Shown one piece after another: positions 6,622 to 12,758 of a stretch of 15,921 bases of DNA. The stretch comes from Palsa-506 sp050013415 (GTDB taxonomy: Bacteria > Actinomycetota > Actinomycetes > Streptosporangiales > Streptosporangiaceae): the NCBI GenBank assembly GCA_050013415.1, contig JBEKFH010000063.1, positions 1-15,921 on the forward strand, in the 5' to 3' direction. Position 1 is the first letter of the stretch, and every line of letters begins with the position of its first letter. Made by a program: the position numbers and the translations under genes. The notes beneath the pieces were generated by a model. The model was not told the origin of the DNA, ran no database searches, and saw only the letters and a program-made list of their open reading frames with translations.

Positions 6622-7061
6622 CAGCTGCCGCGGTGCCCGTTCGCGGTTGAACGGAGGTCTCGGGGCTGCTGTGTCGCGTAGGGACGCAGGCTATAGCTGA
6701 TCCGCCGGTCGGACATCTCCTGGCGGTCCAGGCGGAAGCCGGGCTCGGCAGCCGGGCGGCCGACGAGGAAGCTCAGCGCGGTGGTCTGCCTGCCGAGCGT
6801 TGGGTCGTAGGCGGAGACCTTGATGTAGTGATCCGGGTTCGCGGCCCGGCAGGCGGCCACCTCGTGCAGCCCGGCGGACGCGTCGCTGATCTCGAACATG
6901 GGCAGGCCCCACATCTCCCAGAGAACGTTCCGCGGGTGCGGGTCGTCGGTGTACTCGACGGCCACCGCCCAGTCCTGGTCGATGGCGTACTGGATCTGCG
7001 CCCTGATCTCGTCGTCGGTGAGGTCGGGCAGGTAGGAGAACGTGCCCTGGGTGATGCGCAT
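6621..7061 (-). CDS. cbbS: RuBisCO small subunit, red-type form I
   Basis: The small subunit of the L8S8 ribulose-1,5-bisphosphate carboxylase/oxygenase. The 146-residue protein starts MRITQGTFSYLPDLTDDEI, contains WAVAVEYTDDPHPRN and LWEMWGLPMF (about 31-55), and has the C-terminal extension (about 105-130, ending SYSLRPYA) that in red-type enzymes forms the extra beta-hairpin lining the central channel. It lies 36 nt downstream of cbbL and overlaps cbbX by one base, so the three genes form one transcription unit. An AGGAG lies 5 nt before the ATG. A tail of about 15 residues beyond the usual end (QPRDLRSTANGHRGS) is not conserved as far as I know. Confidence 0.96.
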   Translation of the reverse strand: MRITQGTFSYLPDLTDDEIRAQIQYAIDQDWAVAVEYTDDPHPRNVLWEMWGLPMFEISDASAGLHEVAACRAANPDHYIKVSAYDPTLGRQTTALSFLVGRPAAEPGFRLDRQEMSDRRISYSLRPYATQQPRDLRSTANGHRGS

Positions 7062-7097
7062 GAATGCTCCTGGCGGTGCCGGGCGGGCCGATGCCGG

Positions 7098-8534
7098 TCA
7101 GGCCGTCGGCGTGGAAAGGACGTCGGGGGTGTCGGTGGACTCGTAGTTGAAGCTGATGTCACCCCAGGTATCCAGCGCGGCCTGGAGCTCAGCGCAGCGC
7201 TTCGCCGCCGAGACCAGGATGTCCTGGCCTTCGCGCACGAAGTCCCTGCCCTCGTTGCGGGCCTTGATCATCGCCTCGACCGCCACCCGGTTGGCCGTCG
7301 CGCCGGCCGCGATGCCCATCGGGTGGCCGATGGTGCCGCCGCCGAACTGCAGGATGACGTCCTCGCCGAGGTAATCAAGGAGCTGCGGCATCTGGCCGGC
7401 GTGGATGCCGCCGGACGCCACGGGCATCGTGCCCGGCATGGATCCCCAATCCTGCTCGAAGTACATGCCGTGGCTGAGATCACGCGGGGTCAGCGGCTCG
7501 CGCAGGGTGTCGTAGTAGCCGCGCACCATGGCCGGGTCGCCCTCCAGCTTGCCCACCACGGTCCCGGCGTGAATGTGATCGACGCCGATCAGCCGGCACC
7601 ATTTGGCGATCACCCGGAAGCTGACCCCGTGCGACTTCTGCCGGGTGTAGGTGCCGTGACCAGCGCGGTGCAGGTGCAGCAGGACCCCGTTCGCCCGTGC
7701 CCAGTTGGACATCGAGTGCAGCGCGGTGTAACCAACGGTCAGGTCGACCATGACCACGATGCTGCCGAGGTCCCTGGCGAACTCGGCACGTTCGTACATG
7801 TCTTCCATCGAGGCAGCGGTGACGTTGAGGTAATGGCCCTTGATCTCGCCGGTCCGCTGGGCAGCGCGGTTCACGCCTTCCATGGCGTAGAGGTACCGGT
7901 CGCGCCAGCGCATGAACGGCTGGGAGTTGATGTTCTCGTCGTCCTTGGTGAAGTCAAGACCGCCGCGGAGCGCCTCGTAGACCACCCGGCCGTAGTTGCG
8001 CGCGGAGAGCCCGAGCTTGGGCTTGGTCGTCGCGCCGAGCAGCGGCCTGCCGTACTTGTTCAGGTACTCGCGCTCCATCACGATGCCGTGCGGGGGGCCG
8101 CGGAATGTCTTCACGTAATGCAGCGGGATCCGCATGTCCTCCAGGCGGAGCGCGCGGAGCGCCTTGAAGCCGAAGACGTTGCCGATGATGGAGGACGTCA
8201 GGTTCGGGATCGAGCCTTCCTCGAAGAGGTCGATGTCGTAGGCGATGTAGGCGATGTACTCGCCATCCCGGCCCGGCACGGGATCGACCCGGTAGCACTT
8301 GGCCTGATAGTGCTCATGGGCGGTGAGGCGGTCGGTCCAGACGACGGTCCAGGTCGCCGTCGAGGACTCGCCGGCAACGGCGGCGCCGGCCTCCTCGGGC
8401 GGGACGCCCGGCTGCGGCGTGATCCGGAATGCCGCCAGGATGTCGGTGTCCTTCGGCACGTAATCAGCGTCGTAGTAGCCCATCTCCGCGTACGGGAGGA
8501 CGCCCGCGTTCCAGCGATTCTGCACCGTGGCCAT
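7098..8534 (-). CDS. cbbL: RuBisCO large subunit, red-type form I (probably the actinobacterial IE/IC group)
   Basis: The catalytic subunit carboxylates ribulose-1,5-bisphosphate into two 3-phosphoglycerates. The 478-residue protein carries all expected active-site residues. E56 and N119 are in the N-domain; K171 and K173 are in TTKPKLG. The carbamylated K197 with D199/E200 is in GGLDFTKDDE. H289/R290 and H293 are in HLHRAGHG, H322 in HIHAG, loop-6 K329 in GKLEGDP, S374 in SGGIHAG and the glycines in FGGGTIGHP. This is therefore a true RuBisCO, not a RuBisCO-like protein. The sequence and the C-terminus STPTA are of the red (CbbX-activated) lineage. The form IE versus IC subgroup is inferred from the actinobacterial context. 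A GGAGG lies 5 nt before the ATG. The promoter/operator candidate is at 8592-8626. No carboxysome genes are nearby. Confidence 0.98.
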   Translation of the reverse strand: MATVQNRWNAGVLPYAEMGYYDADYVPKDTDILAAFRITPQPGVPPEEAGAAVAGESSTATWTVVWTDRLTAHEHYQAKCYRVDPVPGRDGEYIAYIAYDIDLFEEGSIPNLTSSIIGNVFGFKALRALRLEDMRIPLHYVKTFRGPPHGIVMEREYLNKYGRPLLGATTKPKLGLSARNYGRVVYEALRGGLDFTKDDENINSQPFMRWRDRYLYAMEGVNRAAQRTGEIKGHYLNVTAASMEDMYERAEFARDLGSIVVMVDLTVGYTALHSMSNWARANGVLLHLHRAGHGTYTRQKSHGVSFRVIAKWCRLIGVDHIHAGTVVGKLEGDPAMVRGYYDTLREPLTPRDLSHGMYFEQDWGSMPGTMPVASGGIHAGQMPQLLDYLGEDVILQFGGGTIGHPMGIAAGATANRVAVEAMIKARNEGRDFVREGQDILVSAAKRCAELQAALDTWGDISFNYESTDTPDVLSTPTA

Positions 8535-8591
8535 GAGTTCCTCCGTCTGTCACGCTCCTCTTACTCACCATGACAGCGAATTGCCAGCTCG

Positions 8592-8626
8592 TCTATTGAG
8601 ATTTTTTCATTAACTATCAACCTTAG
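8592..8626 (-). promoter_or_regulatory. cbbL promoter and candidate CbbR operator
   Basis: Read on the - strand, TTGATA (8615-8620; 5/6 to a sigma70 -35), a 17-nt spacer and AATAGA (8592-8597) make a plausible promoter in a locally AT-rich stretch. Its -35 lies within the 16-bp motif CTAAGGTTGATAGTTA (8611-8626), which recurs with two mismatches in front of cbbR (9595-9610) in the same orientation and at a similar distance from the start (77 versus 56 nt). A TCAA-N8-TTGA dyad (8617-8632) overlaps it. The motif lies across the 3' end of cbbR. Confidence 0.5.
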
Positions 8627-9539
8627 GATTGATGATTGCGCTCTCGTCGGCGCCAGCAGGCAACCGGAAGTTGCCCTCGGCCAGGGCGTGGGCGACGAAC
8701 CTGGCCGCCGGCGGCGTTAGCGGCCCCGGGTGGGCGATCAGGTACCAGTCGCGCCGCAGCGGGGTGCCGGGCACCGGCAGCTCGGCCAGCCGCCCGGCCG
8801 CCAGTTCCTGCGCGACGGCGTCGCGGGACATCAGCGTGACGCCCAGTCCCAGGCTCGCGGACTCGCGGATGGCGCCGTTCGAGCCCACGGTGAGAGTCAG
8901 CGGCGCGATGTCGAGCTCGGCAAGCAGAGCTTCCGTGCTGCTGCGGGTACTGGACCCTGGCTCGCGCAGCAGCCAGGTCTGGCTGGCAAGCCATGGCACC
9001 AGGCCTGCTGCTCCTGCGGCGAGATCTGGCGCGGCAACGACCGATAGCAGATGCGTGCGGACGGCGTGCACCTGCACATCGCGGCCTGGCTCGGGCCGAC
9101 CGCCGACGACCAGGTCGACCTGATGACGGTCAAGCAGGTCTCGCACCCGATCACGGTTTCCCGCCTCCAGCAGCACGCCGGTCTGCGGATGATCGCGCCG
9201 GAAGCCGCGGAGCAGCCCGGGCACGAGCTGCTCCGCCGCGGTGGTCACTGCCGCGATGCGGAGCTCGCCCCGCTCCGGGTCAGCCGCCGAGGCAGCCGCG
9301 AGACCTGCCTCGTCGAGGAGGCCGAGGATGCGCCGGACATAGCGAACATAAGCCTCGCCAGCATCTGTCAGCCGGAGGCCGCGGCCGTCGGGCCGCGTCA
9401 GCTGCACGCCCAGTGACCTCTGCAGCGCGCCGAGCGAGGCCGACACCGCCGCCTGGGTCACGACCAGCTGCTCCGCAGCGGCGCGGACCGATCCCCGCTC
9501 GGCCACCGCGAGAAAGGTGCGCAGCTGATTCAGGGTCAC
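8610..9539 (-). CDS. cbbR: LysR-type regulator CbbR
   Basis: This 309-residue LysR-family regulator has an N-terminal winged HTH (about 1-60: MTLNQLRTFLAVAERGSVRAAAEQL, then TQAAVSASLGALQRSLGVQL) and a periplasmic-binding-protein-like effector domain (about 90-295). The pattern VGSNGAIRESASLGLGVTLMSRDAV, then LPVPGTPLRRDWYLIAH resembles CbbR, the activator of RuBisCO operons that responds to metabolites such as RuBP, phosphoenolpyruvate or NADPH. It starts with GTG preceded by GAGAGG. It lies upstream of cbbL on the same strand with 75 nt between them, whereas many cbbR genes are divergent from cbbL. Read-through into cbbL is possible, as no terminator is seen between them. The family is certain; the CbbR role rests on context and C-terminal similarity. 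Confidence 0.9.
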   Translation of the reverse strand: MTLNQLRTFLAVAERGSVRAAAEQLVVTQAAVSASLGALQRSLGVQLTRPDGRGLRLTDAGEAYVRYVRRILGLLDEAGLAAASAADPERGELRIAAVTTAAEQLVPGLLRGFRRDHPQTGVLLEAGNRDRVRDLLDRHQVDLVVGGRPEPGRDVQVHAVRTHLLSVVAAPDLAAGAAGLVPWLASQTWLLREPGSSTRSSTEALLAELDIAPLTLTVGSNGAIRESASLGLGVTLMSRDAVAQELAAGRLAELPVPGTPLRRDWYLIAHPGPLTPPAARFVAHALAEGNFRLPAGADESAIINPKVDS

Positions 9540-9571
9540 GTGCTGTCCTCTCCGCGTATCTTCGACTCACA

Positions 9572-9617
9572 ATGATAAAGCCACGAATCGGAGCTAACCA
9601 TCAACCGTAGACTACGG
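9572..9617 (-). promoter_or_regulatory. cbbR promoter with candidate autoregulatory site and palindrome
   Basis: On the - strand TATCAT (9572-9577; 5/6 to a -10) lies about 33 nt upstream of the cbbR GTG. The motif CTACGGTTGATGGTTA (9595-9610), shared with the cbbL upstream region, lies over the expected -35 position. The perfect palindrome CCGTAG-A-CTACGG (9605-9617) overlaps its distal end. This region also separates cbbR from the divergent acVLRF1 gene, so a protein bound here could affect both. Confidence 0.45.
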
Positions 9618-9653
9618 AAAGCACCAGGAGTAAGAACGCGGAGGCGCTAGGCA

Positions 9654-10361
9654 GTGGCTAACGGACCTGACGGCGCGCGATGGATTGACGTGGATCCGGA
9701 GCGGCTGGCCGGCTGGCTGGAGTCGTTCGAGCAGCGGCACGGTGCCGGCAGCGCCGACGCCAGCCCGGATGCGGTGACATTCCGCGCGGCCGACGGCGCG
9801 GTAGCCGAATGCCATGTGCCGTTCCCGCCGCTGGCGGACGCTCACGCGGAGGGCCATGCGGACAGCGTTACCCGGCAGGCTGCCACGCCCAGCCGGGCGG
9901 AATGGGGCGAGCGGATGGCCGCGCATGCCCGAGCGGAGCGTGTCGTGGCCGTGTTCCTCGTGCGGCTCGGCGGGTACGCGGCCGGGGTCTTCACCGGCCC
10001 GGTGCCCCGGCTCGCCGCCTCGAAGGTCGGCTCCAGGCTCGTGCACGGCCGCAGCGCCGCTGGCGGCACCTCGCAGCATCGCTTTGCCCGGCGCCGGGAG
10101 AAGCAGTCGGCCGAGGCGCTCGGCGCCGCGGCGGCGACCGCGGCGGCGGTGTTCGGTCCCTACGCGGGCCGGATAGACGCTCTGGTGCTGGGCGGAGACC
10201 GGCGCGCGATGGCCGTGCTGCGAGATGATCCGCGGCTGACTCCGTATCTCGGCCTGGCGGTCGAGCGGTTCCTCACGGTGCCCGATCCCCGGCTCACCGT
10301 CCTGCGGAGCGCGCCGCGGCTATTCCGGGCCATCCGGATCAGGCTTACCGGCCCGGCGTGA
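9654..10361 (+). CDS. acVLRF1-family release-factor-like peptidyl-tRNA hydrolase
   Basis: The 235-residue protein resembles the actinobacterial VLRF1 family, related to eRF1/Vms1 release factors and proposed to free nascent chains from tRNA on stalled or split ribosomes. Seen in the sequence: an N-terminal RWIDVDPERLAGWLESFEQRHG (9-30), AECHVPFPPL (51-60), VFLVRLGGYAAGVF (100-113), ASKVGSRLVHGRSAAGGTSQHRFARRREKQ (122-151) and LVLGGDRRA (177-185). GTSQ (138-141) is at the position of the catalytic GxSQ loop, with Gln141 as the predicted hydrolytic residue. The basic RFARRREKQ stretch is family-typical. GTG 9654 has GCGGAGG 9 nt upstream. It is divergent from cbbR and followed by a hairpin. The family call comes from motif recall. 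Activity in bacteria is little characterised. Confidence 0.85.
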   Translation: MANGPDGARWIDVDPERLAGWLESFEQRHGAGSADASPDAVTFRAADGAVAECHVPFPPLADAHAEGHADSVTRQAATPSRAEWGERMAAHARAERVVAVFLVRLGGYAAGVFTGPVPRLAASKVGSRLVHGRSAAGGTSQHRFARRREKQSAEALGAAAATAAAVFGPYAGRIDALVLGGDRRAMAVLRDDPRLTPYLGLAVERFLTVPDPRLTVLRSAPRLFRAIRIRLTGPA

Positions 10362-10377
10362 AGCCAGCCTTGCGCGG

Positions 10378-10423
10378 TGCGGACTGGCCCCGGATGCGGA
10401 CTGGCCCCGGATGCGGACTGGCC
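10378..10423 (+). repeat. 17-nt tandem repeat after the acVLRF1 gene
   Basis: TGCGGACTGGCCCCGGA is present at 10378-10394 and 10395-10411, with 12 nt of a third copy at 10412-10423. The third copy supplies the 5' arm of the hairpin annotated at 10414-10437. Confidence 0.9.
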
Positions 10424-10437
10424 TGCCGGGCAGTCCG
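10414..10437 (+). terminator. Terminator-like hairpin after the acVLRF1 gene
   Basis: CGGACTG (10414-10420) pairs with CAGTCCG (10431-10437), with two more C-G pairs inside after a G-G mismatch and a TGCC loop. It lies 53 nt after the stop codon and has no U-tract. Confidence 0.4.
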
Positions 10438-10459
10438 GCTGCTCGGATAAACTGACGTC

Positions 10460-10500
10460 ATGCAACCGCTCCTGTCCTGACGCAGCGCCCCGTAGCGGGG
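10460..10500 (+). promoter_or_regulatory. Possible uORF-hairpin leader of the ABC-F gene
   Basis: A six-codon frame (MQPLLS, ATG 10460 to TGA 10480) follows a GATAAA -10-like box (10445-10450), which would make it almost leaderless. It is followed 7 nt later by the hairpin CCCCG-TAG-CGGGG (10488-10500). A pyrimidine-rich CCCTTTTGTTC (10520-10530) lies between the hairpin and the ABC-F start at 10553. Antibiotic-inducible ABC-F genes often have a short leader ORF plus an attenuating hairpin. Whether this is one is inference. TGACGTCA, a perfect 8-bp palindrome (10453-10460), overlaps the uORF start. Confidence 0.35.
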
Positions 10501-10552
10501 TGACGTGGGCAATGCGAGATCCCTTTTGTTCGGTTATGGGAGTGGTTTCCTC

Positions 10553-12151
10553 ATGATTTCCGCAAGTGCGCTGGAGCTTCGCGCCGGTGCGCGGCTGCTG
10601 CTTGGCGCCACGAGCTTCCAGGTCGCGGCCGGCGACAAGATAGGCCTCGTCGGCCGCAACGGCGCGGGCAAGACTACGCTCGCGCGAGTGCTGGCGGGCG
10701 AGTCGCAGCCGGCCGCAGGCACCGTCCGCACCACCGGATCCGTCGGCTACCTCCCGCAGGACACCATGGTCGGCGACCTCGACGCGCTGGCCATGGACCG
10801 GGTGCTCTCCGCGCGCGGCCTGGACGAGCTGATGGCGAGCCTGCGCGGCGCCGAGGTACAGATGGCCGACGCCGATCCGGCCAGGCGGGACAGCGCGGTC
10901 CGCAGGTACGGCCACCTGGAGGAGCGGCTCGCCGTGCTCGGCGGGTACGCAGCCGAGTCAGAGGCGGCCTCGCTCGCTGCCAGCCTCGGGCTGCCGCAGA
11001 AGGCGCTGAGCCAGCCGCTCCGCACCCTGTCGGGCGGCCAGCGCCGGCGGGTCGAGCTCGCGCGCATTCTCTTCGGCGGATCGGAGACACTGCTGCTGGA
11101 CGAGCCGACCAACCACCTGGACGCCGACTCCGTGTCCTGGCTCCGCGACCACCTGCGGAGCTTCCGCGGGGGACTGATCGTGATCAGCCACGACACCGCG
11201 CTGCTGGAGACGATCGTCAACAAGGTCTTCTACCTTGATGCCGACCGCAGCATGCTGGACACCTACAACCTCGGCTGGACCTCGTACCTGGAGCAGCGCG
11301 AGACGGACGCCAGGCGGCGCAGGCGGGAGCGGGTGAACGCGGAGCGGCAGGCCGCGTCGCTGCAATCGCAGGCGGACAAGATGCGGGCCAAGGCGACGAA
11401 GGCCGTGGCCGCCAAGAACATGCAGCGCCGCGCGGAGCGGCTGCTCGCCGGGGTCAGCGCCGACCGCCAGGCCGACCGGGTGGCACGCCTGCGGTTCCCC
11501 GTGCCCGTGCACTGCGGCCGCACCCCGCTGACCGCGCGCGGCCTGACCAAGTCCTACGGGTCGCTCGAGGTCTTTGCCGGCGTGGACATGGCGGTCGACC
11601 GCGGGGCCAGGGTCGTCGTGCTCGGGCTTAACGGCGCCGGCAAGACCACGCTGCTCCGGATCCTGGCCGAGGTGGAGGAACCGGACGCCGGCGAGGTACT
11701 GCCGGGCCACGGCCTGCGTCTCGGCTACTACGCGCAGGAACACGAGACCCTCGACACGGCGCGGACCGTGCTGGAGAACATGCGCTCGGCCGCGCCCGAT
11801 CTCAGCGAGGCGGACCACCGCGGCATCCTCGGGTCGTTCCTGTTCTCCGGCGATGACGTGGCGAAGCCGACCGGCGTGCTGTCCGGCGGGGAGAAGACCA
11901 GGCTCGCGCTCGCCCTACTGGTCGTCTCCGGGGCGAACGTACTGCTGCTTGACGAGCCGACCAACAACCTCGACCCCGGCAGCCGGGCCGAGATTCTCTC
12001 CGCGCTCCGGCACTTCAAGGGCGCGATCGTGCTGGTCACCCATGATGAGGGCGCCGTCGATGCGCTCCAGCCTGAGCGAGTCGTGCTCCTGCCCGACGGG
12101 ATCGAGGACGCCTGGAGCGAGGATCTGACCGACTTGGTGGCGCTCGCCTGA
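10553..12151 (+). CDS. ABC-F family ribosome-associated ATPase
   Basis: The 532-residue protein has two ABC ATPase domains in tandem and no membrane domain, the hallmark of ABC-F proteins that enter the ribosomal E site to aid translation or displace antibiotics. Domain 1: Walker A GRNGAGKT (34-41), LSGGQ (159-163), LLLDEPTNHLD (180-190). The Arg/Lys-rich interdomain linker (about 245-310), which contacts P-site tRNA in this family, includes RRRRRERVNAERQ. Domain 2: Walker A GLNGAGKT (358-365), LSGGE (443-447), LLLDEPTNNLD (464-474). The order of genes that follows (small HTH protein, hydratase) matches the neighbourhood of mycobacterial Rv1473, a macrolide-resistance-associated ABC-F. ATG 10553 is chosen; an in-frame GTG at 10505 would add 16 unconserved residues. 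Whether it protects against antibiotics or serves a housekeeping role cannot be told from sequence. Confidence 0.93.
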   Translation: MISASALELRAGARLLLGATSFQVAAGDKIGLVGRNGAGKTTLARVLAGESQPAAGTVRTTGSVGYLPQDTMVGDLDALAMDRVLSARGLDELMASLRGAEVQMADADPARRDSAVRRYGHLEERLAVLGGYAAESEAASLAASLGLPQKALSQPLRTLSGGQRRRVELARILFGGSETLLLDEPTNHLDADSVSWLRDHLRSFRGGLIVISHDTALLETIVNKVFYLDADRSMLDTYNLGWTSYLEQRETDARRRRRERVNAERQAASLQSQADKMRAKATKAVAAKNMQRRAERLLAGVSADRQADRVARLRFPVPVHCGRTPLTARGLTKSYGSLEVFAGVDMAVDRGARVVVLGLNGAGKTTLLRILAEVEEPDAGEVLPGHGLRLGYYAQEHETLDTARTVLENMRSAAPDLSEADHRGILGSFLFSGDDVAKPTGVLSGGEKTRLALALLVVSGANVLLLDEPTNNLDPGSRAEILSALRHFKGAIVLVTHDEGAVDALQPERVVLLPDGIEDAWSEDLTDLVALA

Positions 12152-12234
12152 CGGCCGCTCCGCCGGCCGGCCCGGAAAGGCATTTCCGGCTCCCCGCGAA
12201 AAAGAAAGGATCTTTTGCCGTCGTGTGGGTAGCC

Positions 12235-12256
12235 GATCACGATCTTATGCGTGATC
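12235..12256. promoter_or_regulatory. 22-bp interrupted palindrome, candidate operator
   Basis: GATCACG (12235-12241) and CGTGATC (12250-12256) are perfect inverted arms around 8 nt. A TANNNT-type -10 (TACGGT, 12266-12271) follows 9 nt later and the HTH gene starts at 12309, so the palindrome would overlap a -35. It may bind the HTH protein itself or an unlinked repressor. It is an unlikely terminator for the ABC-F gene because it has no tail and lies in a promoter-like context. Confidence 0.4.
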
Positions 12257-12308
12257 ATGGCGGGATACGGTAACGCAGCGCTCACTTTCAGCTCACCGGG
12301 AGGTACGC

Positions 12309-12530
12309 GTGGCCGAGACCCTGAAGAAAGGCACCCGGGTCACTGGTGCTGATCGCGCGAAGCTAGCGTCAGAACTCAAGAAGAGATATGACGGCGGCGA
12401 GAGCATCCGATCACTGGCCGCTTCGACCGGCAGGTCGTACGGCTTCGTGCACCGGATCCTGACGGAGGCGGAAGTTTCGCTGCGCGGTCGCGGCGGGGCC
12501 ACGAGAGGAAAGGGCACGGCGAAGCGCTGA
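12309..12530 (+). CDS. Small helix-turn-helix protein (Rv1473A-like)
   Basis: A 73-residue basic protein. After the Lys-rich N-terminus KKGTRVTGADRAKLASELKKRYDGG (6-30), the segment ESIRSLAASTGRSYGFVHRILTEAEV (31-56) is a clear helix-turn-helix, and the Arg/Gly-rich tail RGRGGATRGKGTAKR follows. Closely similar 60-75-residue HTH proteins are widespread in Actinobacteria; the mycobacterial one (Rv1473A) also lies beside an ABC-F gene. A DNA-binding regulatory or nucleoid role is likely, but targets are unknown. GTG 12309 has GGGAGG 5 nt upstream. A palindrome in its promoter region (12235-12256) may be its operator. The gene ends before a strong hairpin, so it appears monocistronic. Confidence 0.87.
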   Translation: MAETLKKGTRVTGADRAKLASELKKRYDGGESIRSLAASTGRSYGFVHRILTEAEVSLRGRGGATRGKGTAKR

Positions 12531-12550
12531 GTCATTGCGCGGCGCCGGGC

Positions 12551-12580
12551 CACGGCGGGCGGATATCGATCCGCACCGTG
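12551..12580 (+). terminator. Terminator-like hairpin after the HTH gene
   Basis: CACGG (12551-12555) pairs with CCGTG (12576-12580), enclosing GCGGAT (12559-12564) paired with ATCCGC (12569-12574) around an ATCG tetraloop. This gives 11 bp in total with a small internal loop, 21 nt after the stop codon. No U-tract. Confidence 0.5.
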
Positions 12581-12627
12581 ACGGCCGGTCGCGCTGCCCG
12601 GCGTCATTTCCGCGGGCCGCTGGCAAT

Positions 12628-12731
12628 TTCTTTCCCGCTCCTCCTTCCCCCGGCTCCTCCTTCCCCGCCGGCCTTCCCCCGGCTCCTCCTTCCCCGCCGG
12701 CCTTCCTCCCGTCGGCCTTCTCCCTGCCCCG
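12628..12731 (+). repeat. Pyrimidine-rich tract with a 29-nt direct repeat upstream of the hydratase gene
   Basis: About 100 nt are almost all C and T on the + strand. Within it a 29-nt unit beginning CGGCTCCTCCTTCCCC is repeated at 12651-12679 and 12680-12708 (one mismatch), with a partial copy at about 12636-12650. It forms most of the gap between the HTH gene and the hydratase start. On the - strand it is a G/A-rich tract. No gene is supported here; a long untranslated leader or spacer is the simplest reading. Confidence 0.8.
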
Positions 12732-12758
12732 CCATTCGGAGTCCAGCCAGGAGGACGC

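Noticed and set aside
7098..8534. RuBisCO-like protein (form IV) without carboxylase activity.
   Set aside because: All catalytic residues, including the carbamylated Lys and the loop-6 Lys, are present, and cbbS, cbbX and cbbP are adjacent.
6828..8573. Long open frame of 581 codons on the + strand, antisense to cbbL and cbbS.
   Set aside because: It is a high-GC shadow of cbbL/cbbS. The predicted protein is His/Val/Asp/Arg-rich with no recognisable domain, and the opposite strand has complete conserved catalytic motifs.
8600..8609. T-run after cbbR considered as a terminator tail for the opposite strand.
   Set aside because: On the cbbR strand it is an A-run with no preceding stem, so it does not fit an intrinsic terminator for cbbR.
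12601..12758. Direct repeats in the C/T-rich tract as a CRISPR array.
   Set aside because: Only two adjacent copies with no unique spacers between them; it is a tandem duplication.
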